In this document: piece after piece, positions 1 through 5,913 of the stretch
Layout of the letters: every line of letters starts with the position of its first letter
Numbering within the stretch: the first letter of the stretch is position 1
Assembly: GCA_023426375.1 (NCBI GenBank)
Contig: JAFAAV010000069.1
Coordinates: 1-11,646 of the forward strand
DNA length: 11,646 nt
Source: Actinomycetes bacterium
GTDB taxonomy: Bacteria; Actinomycetota; Actinomycetes; Actinomycetales; Micrococcaceae
Direction: 5' to 3'
Notes under the pieces: model-generated
Databases searched by the model: none
What the model saw: the letters and a program-made list of their open reading frames with translations, nothing else
What the model was told of the DNA's origin: nothing
Position numbers and translations under genes: made by a program

Positions 1-84
1 CACCCCCCGCCGTTTCTGTATGCTGGGGAGCGGTCTGCGACATTCGGGCCCGCACCTCGACCACGTATTTTTTCGGGAGGATCT

Positions 85-858
85 ATGCCCACTACCAATG
101 AATCCGAACTGCACGACGAGGCCGTGCGGTTGAGCCGGGATCCCCGCGTGGAACCTCAGCGCCGCAGGGTGCTCCTGAAGCTCTCGGGTGAGGTCTTCGG
201 CGGAGGACAGGTGGGTCTGGACACCGCCGTGGTCCGGAGGATCGCTGAGCAAATCGCGGCAACCGTTGGCCAGGTGGAAACCTCGATCGTGGTGGGTGGC
301 GGCAATTTCTTCCGCGGAGCCGAGCTCTCCCAGGCCGGGATGGATCGCTCGCGTGCGGACTACATGGGCATGCTGGGCACGGTGATGAACTGCCTGGCGC
401 TGCAAGACTTCCTGGAACAGTGCGGTGTGGACACCCGTGTGCAGTCGGCCATCAAGATGGAACAGGTCGCCGAGACCTACATTCCTCGCCGCGCCATCCG
501 GCACATGGAGAAGGACCGCGTGGTCATTTTCGGCGCCGGCGCCGGCCTGCCGTACTTCTCCACCGATACCGTGGCCGCTCAGCGCGCCCTGGAAGTGCAC
601 GCCACCGAGGTTCTGATGGCCAAAAACGGCGTGGATGGTGTGTACACGGCTGATCCGCGTAAGGACCCGACTGCCGAGCGTCTGAGCGCCTTGACCTACG
701 ACGAAGCGCTGGCTCGCGACATTCGCGTGATGGACCAGACCGCGTTCAGCCTGTGCCGCGACAACAACGTGACGATGCGCGTGTTCGGTATGGAGGGTGA
801 AGGCAACGTCACCCGCGCGGTGCTCGGCGAGCAGATCGGCACGCTGGTCACTCCGTAA
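85..858 (+). CDS. pyrH: UMP kinase (uridylate kinase)
   Basis: PyrH phosphorylates UMP to UDP with ATP in the cytoplasm, in pyrimidine nucleotide synthesis. The 257-residue product belongs to the amino-acid kinase fold. Visible motifs are KLSGE at residues 32-36 (phosphate-binding lysine), the glycine loop GGGNFFRG at 71-78, FGAGAGLPYFSTDT at 149-162, and NGVDGVYTADPRKD at 181-194 (nucleotide-binding segment). Family members are usually about 240 residues; the surplus is a polar N-terminal tail of roughly 25 residues. The ATG at 85 is preceded by GGGAGG at 75-80, which fixes the start. frr follows 91 nt downstream, the usual bacterial neighbour. In most actinobacteria tsf lies upstream, outside this window. 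Nothing odd is seen in the catalytic motifs. Confidence 0.97.
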   Translation: MPTTNESELHDEAVRLSRDPRVEPQRRRVLLKLSGEVFGGGQVGLDTAVVRRIAEQIAATVGQVETSIVVGGGNFFRGAELSQAGMDRSRADYMGMLGTVMNCLALQDFLEQCGVDTRVQSAIKMEQVAETYIPRRAIRHMEKDRVVIFGAGAGLPYFSTDTVAAQRALEVHATEVLMAKNGVDGVYTADPRKDPTAERLSALTYDEALARDIRVMDQTAFSLCRDNNVTMRVFGMEGEGNVTRAVLGEQIGTLVTP

Positions 859-949
859 ATCGTTCGTACTTGCGTCCACGACTAGAGTGGAACTTAGTAC
901 CGCAGTCCGCCAGCACCCCTGGCTATTCCATGCATAAGGAGCAATACCC

Positions 950-1507
950 GTGATTTCTGACATCCTGTCCGACGCCACCACTCGGATGGCCAAAGCGGTG
1001 GATGCGGCCAAGACCGATTTCTCCACGGTTCGTACCGGTCGTGCGAACCCGGCGCTGTTCTCGAGCCTCACGGTCGAGTACTACGGCACGCCCACCCCGC
1101 TGCAGCAGCTGGCGTCCTTCCAGACGCCCGAGGCTCGCACCCTGCTGATCACTCCGTACGATCGTTCCGCCCTTAACGACATCGAGAAGGCACTGCGCGA
1201 TTCGGACATCGGAGCCAACCCCGCCAATGACGGCAACGTGATCCGCGTGGTCATGCCGGAGCTCACCGAGGAGCGCCGCAAGGAGTACGTGAAGATCGTC
1301 TCGACCAAGGCTGAGGAAGGCCGAGTGTCGGTGCGCAACATCCGCCGCAGCGCCAAGGAAGCCATGGAAAAGGCCATCAAGGATGGCGACGTGGGCGAGG
1401 ACGAGGGCAAGCGCGGCGAGAAGGATCTGGACGCCGCCACCAAGAAGCACATTGATCAGATCGACGAGCTGTTCAAGAACAAGGAATCCGAACTGCTCGG
1501 TGCCTGA
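950..1507 (+). CDS. frr: Ribosome recycling factor
   Basis: RRF splits post-termination ribosomes together with EF-G, freeing subunits for a new round of translation. The 185-residue length is exactly that of the family. The N-terminus carries the hallmark DATTRMAKAVDAAKTDFSTV with the RTGRANPALF stretch just after it. The middle has YYGTPTPLQQLA, and the C-terminal helical part has VRNIRRSAKEAMEKAIKDG. The start is a GTG at 950 with AAGGAGC at 936-942. The stop TGA shares its last base with the ATG of cdsA (TGATG at 1505-1509), so the two genes are probably translationally coupled. I see no convincing terminator between pyrH and frr. Confidence 0.97.
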   Translation: MISDILSDATTRMAKAVDAAKTDFSTVRTGRANPALFSSLTVEYYGTPTPLQQLASFQTPEARTLLITPYDRSALNDIEKALRDSDIGANPANDGNVIRVVMPELTEERRKEYVKIVSTKAEEGRVSVRNIRRSAKEAMEKAIKDGDVGEDEGKRGEKDLDAATKKHIDQIDELFKNKESELLGA

Positions 1508-2496
1508 TGGCGGCAGCTCACACCCCCAAGGGACCTGATAACCGTTCATCCGCCTCTCCTCATGGACAGGCGGATGAACGGCATGACCTGGCGGAAAGAA
1601 CGTCCCGGGTCGAGCTGCTCAACACGGGCACGCTGAAGGAAATCATCAAACGGCCTTGGGCCCGCAGCGAGGAACACCGCGCGCCGTCCAAGGCCGGCCG
1701 CAATTTGCCTGCCGCAATTGCGGTTGCACTGGTTCTGATTGCCACCCTGCTGGTGGGCCTGTTCCTCTTCCCGCTCGTGCTGGCCCTGTTGGCCGGTACG
1801 GCCGCGGGTATCGGAGTGTGGGAAATTGCCCGTTCTCTGAGCTATCGGGGGATTCAAATTCCCCGGGTACCGGCGGTCATCGCAGCATTGCTGATGCCAC
1901 TGGCGGCGTATCAGGGTGGTGCCCAGTACCTGTCGTTCGCCATGGTGCTGTCCGTGACGATCGTGGTGGTGTGGCGGGCGTTCGGACCCAAGGAGGGCAT
2001 GGTGCTCTCCATCATGGGGTCGGTCTTCGCCTTGGTCTGGGCGTCTTTCCTGCTGAGTGGGGCCCTGCTGCTCTACCACTCGGACAACGGTGCATTCAAG
2101 ATCCTGACCGTCATCCTGTTGGCTGTGAGCTCCGATACGTTCGGATACGCAGTGGGCGTGGTGTGGGGCAAACACCCCATGGCGCCCAAGATCTCCCCCA
2201 AGAAGTCCTGGGAGGGTTTCGCAGGGTCTTTGGGTGGCGCGGTGATCGTGGGCGTGCTCTCCTCCGTGTTCCTGCTGGGGGACACCTGGTGGCAAGGGGC
2301 CGTCCTGGCCATAGCCATCGTGGCCGTATCCACGCTGGGCGATTTCTCCGAGTCGATGATCAAGCGAGAGCTGGGCATCAAGGACATGGGCACGTTGCTC
2401 CCCGGACACGGGGGAGTCATGGATCGGATCGATTCGATTCTCTTCGCGGTGATCACCGGTTATGTGATCTTCGAGCTCTTCGCCGTCCTGGCATAG
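1507..2496 (+). CDS. cdsA: Phosphatidate cytidylyltransferase (CDP-diglyceride synthase)
   Basis: CdsA condenses phosphatidic acid with CTP to give CDP-diacylglycerol, the precursor of membrane phospholipids. It is an integral membrane enzyme. The 329-residue protein has a charged, low-complexity N-terminal segment of about 65 residues, then several hydrophobic helices from residue 68 onward. The family signature lies at residues 283-309: SMIKRELGIKD, then LLPGHGGVMDRID, with the catalytic Lys/Asp and the HGG and DRxD elements intact. SDTFGYAVG (209-217) and SPKKSWEG (230-237) are also conserved. The start overlaps the frr stop by one base and has no clear ribosome-binding site of its own. 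There is no in-frame ATG or GTG that would give a plausible later start before the first helix. The N-terminal codons contain a strong inverted repeat, listed separately. Confidence 0.95.
   Translation: MAAAHTPKGPDNRSSASPHGQADERHDLAERTSRVELLNTGTLKEIIKRPWARSEEHRAPSKAGRNLPAAIAVALVLIATLLVGLFLFPLVLALLAGTAAGIGVWEIARSLSYRGIQIPRVPAVIAALLMPLAAYQGGAQYLSFAMVLSVTIVVVWRAFGPKEGMVLSIMGSVFALVWASFLLSGALLLYHSDNGAFKILTVILLAVSSDTFGYAVGVVWGKHPMAPKISPKKSWEGFAGSLGGAVIVGVLSSVFLLGDTWWQGAVLAIAIVAVSTLGDFSESMIKRELGIKDMGTLLPGHGGVMDRIDSILFAVITGYVIFELFAVLA
1542..1581. repeat. 40-nt inverted repeat in the 5' part of cdsA
   Basis: The arms 1542-1555 (CCGTTCATCCGCCT) and 1568-1581 (AGGCGGATGAACGG) are perfect reverse complements over 14 bases. 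After one C-C mismatch (1556/1567) three further pairs form (1557-1559 with 1564-1566), leaving a four-base loop TCAT. That is 17 pairs in 40 nt. It starts 35 bases after the cdsA ATG and lies over codons 12-25, in the poorly constrained N-terminal tail. No T-run follows, so it is not a standard intrinsic terminator. Confidence 0.9.
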
Positions 2497-2503
2497 GTAT
2501 CGT

Positions 2504-2539
2504 CCCCGGTGACACGGGGCTCGGAGCACAACCGCTCCG
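2504..2539 (+). other. Two small tandem hairpins in the cdsA-DivIVA gap
   Basis: CCCCG (2504-2508) can pair with CGGGG (2515-2519), and CGGAGC (2522-2527) with GCTCCG (2534-2539). Both stems lie in the 66-nt gap between cdsA and the next start codon, just upstream of that gene's ribosome-binding site. No T-run follows. They could slow ribosomes or RNases, or mean nothing in GC-rich DNA. Confidence 0.35.
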
Positions 2540-2562
2540 GCAGTTGGAAAGGCACACCGAAA

Positions 2563-3282
2563 ATGACTGAGAACACGTCCGGATCATCCGCAGCGGACCA
2601 GCCGACCCAGGCCATCGAAGGGCTCGACACCCGTACCAAGGCCCACGAGGTCCAGTCCGGGCCCGGCGGGACGACAGGTCAGGGCGATAGCGACGTGCCC
2701 GGTCCTGCGAATGTCGGCCGAGCATTCATGCGCGTGGACGATGAGCGCTGGGGATACGATCCCGTCGAGGTGGACGATTTTCTGGAGCGTGTCGACGCCG
2801 TGCTGGCCACCACGGCCGGCGATCCCCGTTCCGCACCGGGTGTCGGAAGCAGGCAGGTGCGTGAGCGTGTGTTCGACCGTGTACAGGGTGGCTACGACCC
2901 CGCTCCCGTTGATGCTCGGCTGGATGAGCTCGAGGACGAGCTGGCGGAGCGTGAACGGGATGCCTTCATCCACGAGCACGGGCCGGAGCGTTGGGAGGAG
3001 CATCTCGAGCTCCTCGGGCAGACTCTGCTCGGCCGTTTGAACCGACCCCACGGGGAACGGTTCCGTCAACCCTCGCAGCGCAAGCAGCTGGGGTATTCCG
3101 TGGCGGATGTGGACGTGTTGTGTGACCGGATCACGGAGCACTTCCGTTCGGATGAGGCCCTCGACCCAACGCTGGTGCGCAAGGCGGTCTTCCGTCAGGC
3201 ACAAGGTCAGCGCTGTTATGAGGAGCAACAGGTGGACGCCTTTCTGGACCGCGTGGTGGAGCTCATCCTGGCATTGCGCTGA
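2563..3282 (+). CDS. Protein with four DivIVA-like motifs
   Basis: The 239-residue, strongly acidic, soluble protein has no signal peptide. After a disordered tail of about 50 residues it repeats the DivIVA N-terminal motif (hydrophobic-x-GYxPxxVDxFLxxV). Repeat 1 is at residues 54-78 (WGYDPVEVDDFLERV). Repeat 2 is at 101-122 (GGYDPAPVDARLDEL), repeat 3 at 167-192 (LGYSVADVDVLCDRI) and repeat 4 at 206-233 (CYEEQQVDAFLDRVVEL). DivIVA/Wag31 proteins mark curved membrane and recruit the polar growth machinery in actinobacteria. This protein lacks their long coiled coil, so scaffold function is only inferred. I chose the ATG at 2563 because GGAAAGG lies at 2546-2552; a GTG at 2509 in the same frame would add 18 residues but has no ribosome-binding site. 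The gene is last in the pyrH-frr-cdsA run and is closed by a terminator. Confidence 0.85.
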   Translation: MTENTSGSSAADQPTQAIEGLDTRTKAHEVQSGPGGTTGQGDSDVPGPANVGRAFMRVDDERWGYDPVEVDDFLERVDAVLATTAGDPRSAPGVGSRQVRERVFDRVQGGYDPAPVDARLDELEDELAERERDAFIHEHGPERWEEHLELLGQTLLGRLNRPHGERFRQPSQRKQLGYSVADVDVLCDRITEHFRSDEALDPTLVRKAVFRQAQGQRCYEEQQVDAFLDRVVELILALR

Positions 3283-3313
3283 TTCCCAGACTTCAGCACG
3301 TATGTATACAAAG

Positions 3314-3357
3314 CGGGCCTAACTAGCGATGTGAAGTCGCAGTTAGGCCCGTTTTTT
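3314..3357 (+). terminator. Intrinsic terminator closing the pyrH-frr-cdsA-DivIVA unit
   Basis: CGGGCCTAACT (3314-3324) pairs perfectly with AGTTAGGCCCG (3341-3351), followed directly by TTTTTT (3352-3357). Inside the stem GCGA (3326-3329) can pair with TCGC (3337-3340) after one bulged A, which makes a very stable hairpin. It lies 32 nt after the DivIVA-repeat gene and separates it from the transport genes. Confidence 0.95.
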
Positions 3358-3377
3358 CAACTTTTTTCGCGTGGCTG

Positions 3378-3407
3378 TTGTGTTTGTGGATACAAAGAGC
3401 CTACTGT
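3378..3407 (+). promoter_or_regulatory. Candidate promoter of the DUF485-symporter unit
   Basis: TTGTGT (3378-3383) as -35 and TACTGT (3402-3407, the TAnnnT form common in actinobacteria) as -10 are 18 nt apart. They lie just after a strong terminator and upstream of the DUF485 gene. Both boxes are only partial matches. The -10 overlaps the CRP-like dyad at 3405-3420. Confidence 0.4.
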
Positions 3408-3420
3408 GGTGCTCATCACA
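3405..3420. promoter_or_regulatory. CRP/GlxR-like operator
   Basis: TGTGGTGCTCATCACA is a 16-bp dyad with 7-base arms, one imperfect pair and a two-base centre. It differs from the CRP/GlxR consensus TGTGA-N6-TCACA at one defined base (G for A at position 5). It lies between the candidate -10 and the ribosome-binding site of the DUF485 gene. cAMP-dependent CRP/GlxR proteins control acetate and carbon transport in many bacteria, so both the sequence and the position are fitting. Binding here is inferred. Confidence 0.6.
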
Positions 3421-3433
3421 CAAGGAGGCTCTC

Positions 3434-3796
3434 ATGGCGTCTACGCCCCCTGTCGACTCGGCCCACTCCGCGGCCTACGACTTCACAGACGCGCAGCGTT
3501 CGGACCAGTTCCAACAACTGCGCAAAACTCACCGTTCTTTCGTCTTCCCCATGGCTGTAGCGTTCCTGGTCTGGTACTTGCTCTACGTGGTGCTGGCCAT
3601 TTACGCTCCCGAGTTCATGTCCCAGCGCATTTTCGGGAACGTGAACCTCGGACTGCTTCTGGGGCTCCTGCAATTCGTCACCACCTTCGGCATCACCGCA
3701 GCGTACGTGTCCTTTGCCAACCGGAAACTTGATCCCCAGGCCACTGCTCTGCGTGAGCACCTCGAGGCCTCCGGTGCGGGACGAGGGGAAGCGTAA
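3434..3796 (+). CDS. DUF485 family membrane protein (YjcH-like)
   Basis: The 120-residue protein has a cytoplasmic-looking N-terminus, a first membrane helix at about residues 37-57 (beginning FVFPMAVAFLVWYLLYVVLA), a short loop, and a second helix at about 71-93. The pattern matches DUF485 proteins, of which E. coli YjcH is one, encoded next to the acetate permease ActP. Its biochemical role is not established; it is usually taken to be an accessory subunit of the neighbouring symporter. The start at 3434 has a near-ideal AAGGAGG at 3422-3428. An upstream ATG-like codon at 3371 would put the promoter region inside the gene and is rejected. The symporter begins 3 nt after the stop, so the two are surely co-expressed. 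Confidence 0.88.
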   Translation: MASTPPVDSAHSAAYDFTDAQRSDQFQQLRKTHRSFVFPMAVAFLVWYLLYVVLAIYAPEFMSQRIFGNVNLGLLLGLLQFVTTFGITAAYVSFANRKLDPQATALREHLEASGAGRGEA

Positions 3797-3799
3797 ATC

Positions 3800-5443
3800 A
3801 TGATGAACATCACTTCCGCGGCACTTCCCGCGCTCCACGCCGCCACCGAGGCGGACACCGAAACCGTTGGTACTCCCTGGATCAACATCAGCGTGTTCCT
3901 GGCTTTCGTGGTGGTCACATTGGTCGTGGTGATCCGCGCGTCCAAGTCCACATCCACCGCCGCTGACTACTACGCGGGTGGTCGCTCGTTCTCCGGTACC
4001 CAGAACGGCCTGGCCATCGCGGGTGACTACCTCTCTGCGGCGTCGTTCCTCGGCATCGTGGGAGCTATTGCGCTGCAGGGCTACGACGGGTTCCTGTACT
4101 CCATCGGTTTCTTCGTGGCCTGGCTCGTCGCGCTGCTGCTCATTGCTGAGCCGCTGCGTAACACCGGCAAGTTCACGATGGCTGATGTGCTGTCCTTCCG
4201 ACTGCGTCAGCGCCCCGTGCGCGTGGCTGCGTCCATCTCTACCCTGGCCGTGACCTTCTTCTACCTGCTCGCACAGATGGCCGGCGCGGGTGCGCTCGTG
4301 TCTCTGCTGCTGGGTATCGGTTCCAAGACCGGTCAGTCCCTGGTCATTGTCATCGTGGGCGTCATCATGATCGTGTACGTACTCGTGGGCGGCATGAAGG
4401 GCACCACGTGGGTGCAGATCATCAAGGCCTGCCTGTTGGTCACCGGCGTTGCGGTCATGACCGTGTGGATCTTGGCCCTGTTCGGGTTCAATTTCTCGGC
4501 CATCCTGGGCGCAGCTGTTGAAACCAACAACAATCCCGCGATGCTCGATCCGGGACTGAAGTACGGTCTGAGTGAAATCACCAAGATCGACTTCATCTCG
4601 CTGGGCCTGGCCTTGGTGCTCGGCGCTGCGGGCCTGCCGCACGTGCTCATGCGTTTCTACACTGTTCCCACGGCCAAGGAAGCTCGTAAATCCGTGGTCT
4701 GGGCGATCACCCTGATTGGCCTGTTCTACCTGTTCACCCTGGTGCTGGGCTTCGGAGCGGCTGCGCTGATCGGGTCTGACCGGATCATGAACGCCCCGGG
4801 CGGCGTGAACTCTGCGGCACCGTTGCTCGCCTACGAGCTGGGTGGTTCCATCCTGATGGGTCTGATTGCCGCTGTGGCGTTCGCCACCATCCTCGCGGTG
4901 GTTGCGGGTCTGGCCATTACGGCGTCGGCGTCCTTCGCTCACGACATCTACACATCGGTGATCAAGAACGGCAACTCGGACCCCAAGCAGGAACTGCGCG
5001 TCGCCAAGACCACCGTGGTGGTCATCGGTTTGGTGTCGATTGCCGGCGGTATCGGTGCGCAGGGACAGAACATTGCGTTCCTCGTGGCGCTGGCCTTCGC
5101 TGTTGCGGCTTCGGCCAACCTGCCGACCATCCTGTACTCGCTGTACTGGAAGCGCTTCACCACTCGCGGAGCGGTGTTGTCCATGTACGGCGGTCTGATC
5201 AGCTCCGTTGTCCTGATCATCTTCTCGCCGGTGATGTCCGGCGCGGAGACCTCAATGATCCCGAGCGCAGACTTCGCCATCTACCCGCTGTCCAACCCGG
5301 GTATCATCTCCATCCCGCTGTCCTTCCTGCTCGGCTTCGTCGGTTCCATGACCGAGCGACGTTTGGAAGATCCCAAGAAGCAGGCCGAGATGGAAGTTCG
5401 CTCGCTCACGGGGGTCGGTGCGGAGAAGGCGGTCAATCACTAA
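3800..5443 (+). CDS. actP: Cation/acetate (monocarboxylate) symporter, SSS family, ActP/MctC-like
   Basis: The 547-residue protein belongs to the sodium:solute symporter family and should span the membrane about 13 times. It imports acetate or related short monocarboxylates with Na+ or H+. Diagnostic segments are YYAGGRSFSG (57-66), IAGDYLSAASFLGI (73-86) and QGYDGFLYSIGF, with the GLPHVLMRFYTVPTAKEAR loop and the SASFAHDIY element further on; these closely follow ActP. An outward N-terminus precedes the first helix at about 30-47. Two adjacent ATG codons (3800 and 3803) are possible starts, with AGGGGAAG at 3784-3791 as ribosome-binding site. It follows the DUF485 gene by 3 nt, the arrangement of yjcH-actP in E. 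coli and of mctC in Corynebacterium. The exact substrate cannot be read from sequence. I see no strong terminator after it. Confidence 0.9.
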   Translation: MMNITSAALPALHAATEADTETVGTPWINISVFLAFVVVTLVVVIRASKSTSTAADYYAGGRSFSGTQNGLAIAGDYLSAASFLGIVGAIALQGYDGFLYSIGFFVAWLVALLLIAEPLRNTGKFTMADVLSFRLRQRPVRVAASISTLAVTFFYLLAQMAGAGALVSLLLGIGSKTGQSLVIVIVGVIMIVYVLVGGMKGTTWVQIIKACLLVTGVAVMTVWILALFGFNFSAILGAAVETNNNPAMLDPGLKYGLSEITKIDFISLGLALVLGAAGLPHVLMRFYTVPTAKEARKSVVWAITLIGLFYLFTLVLGFGAAALIGSDRIMNAPGGVNSAAPLLAYELGGSILMGLIAAVAFATILAVVAGLAITASASFAHDIYTSVIKNGNSDPKQELRVAKTTVVVIGLVSIAGGIGAQGQNIAFLVALAFAVAASANLPTILYSLYWKRFTTRGAVLSMYGGLISSVVLIIFSPVMSGAETSMIPSADFAIYPLSNPGIISIPLSFLLGFVGSMTERRLEDPKKQAEMEVRSLTGVGAEKAVNH

Positions 5444-5452
5444 TTCAGCGTT

Positions 5453-5482
5453 CTGACAGTTTCTGCTGTAACCTGGTAGTAG
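5453..5482 (+). promoter_or_regulatory. Weak candidate promoter for the GlsB-type gene
   Basis: CTGACA (5453-5458) is one base from the -35 consensus. TAGTAG (5477-5482), 18 nt further on, is a poor -10. The 116-nt gap 5444-5559 holds no gene. It contains a short inverted repeat GTCAG-TACG-CTGAC near 5490-5503, so a separate promoter for the downstream gene is plausible but unproven. Confidence 0.3.
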
Positions 5483-5559
5483 GCTGGCAGTCAGTACGCT
5501 GACCAAGGCATACGAACGCGACCGTTTCGTGTAACAGCAAACAGTTAACTGGAGGAATC

Positions 5560-5829
5560 ATGGGCATCATTAGCTGGATCGTCCTGGGCCTGATCGCTGG
5601 CGCACTCGCCAAGCTCATCATGCCCGGCCGTCAGGGTGGCGGCATCATCGTCACCATCATCCTGGGCATCATCGGTGCTATCTTGGGCGGCTTCTTGGGC
5701 AGCCTGATCGGTATCGGATCCTTGGACTCCGTGTTCGACATCGGAACCATCATCACCGCTGTGGTGGGCGCACTCATCGTGCTCTTCATCTACGGTGCAG
5801 TGACCGGCCGCAAGGGCGCTCGTCGCTGA
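5560..5829 (+). CDS. GlsB/YeaQ/YmgE family small membrane protein
   Basis: The 89-residue, glycine- and isoleucine-rich protein has three predicted membrane helices, at about residues 3-20, 28-50 and 60-82. Between the first two is the loop MPGRQGGG and the end is basic (GRKGARR). This is the transglycosylase-associated (Transgly_assoc) family, whose members are often induced by stress (GlsB in enterococci, YeaQ/YmgE in enterobacteria). The molecular function is unknown and no transglycosylase active site is present. GGAGGA at 5551-5556 sets the ATG at 5560. It is followed by its own terminator, so it seems to form a separate transcript or the tail of the symporter transcript. Confidence 0.9.
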   Translation: MGIISWIVLGLIAGALAKLIMPGRQGGGIIVTIILGIIGAILGGFLGSLIGIGSLDSVFDIGTIITAVVGALIVLFIYGAVTGRKGARR

Positions 5830-5846
5830 TCCACGGCTTCACTGAG

Positions 5847-5880
5847 CAGGGGCGTCACCTTCGGGTGGCGCCCCTGTTTT
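5847..5880 (+). terminator. Intrinsic terminator with UUCG loop after the GlsB-type gene
   Basis: CAGGGGCGTCACC (5847-5859) pairs with GGTGGCGCCCCTG (5864-5876) over 13 positions, one of them a G-U pair. The loop is TTCG closed by C-G, the extra-stable tetraloop. TTTT follows at 5877-5880. It lies 17 nt after the stop codon of the small membrane protein gene. Confidence 0.93.
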
Positions 5881-5913
5881 GTGCCCTGACCACTTCCGAT
5901 CCAGGAGATACTG

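Noticed and set aside
19..24. TATGCT as a -10 box upstream of pyrH
   Set aside because: The matching -35 would fall before the first base of the window, so it cannot be judged. The rest of 1-84 shows only the pyrH ribosome-binding site.
870..899. TTGCGT...TTAGTA as a promoter between pyrH and frr
   Set aside because: The -10 is a poor match and the two genes normally share a transcript; nothing else in the 91-nt gap supports a separate start.
1546..2529. 327-codon open frame on the minus strand opposite cdsA
   Set aside because: The product is low-complexity (His/Gln/Arg-rich) and mirrors the codons of a clearly real cdsA. It has no ribosome-binding site and no recognisable domain.
3416..4942. 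508-codon open frame on the minus strand
   Set aside because: It lies opposite the DUF485 and symporter genes. Its product is rich in His, Gln, Arg and Asp with no fold or motif, typical of the antisense frame of a GC-rich membrane-protein gene.
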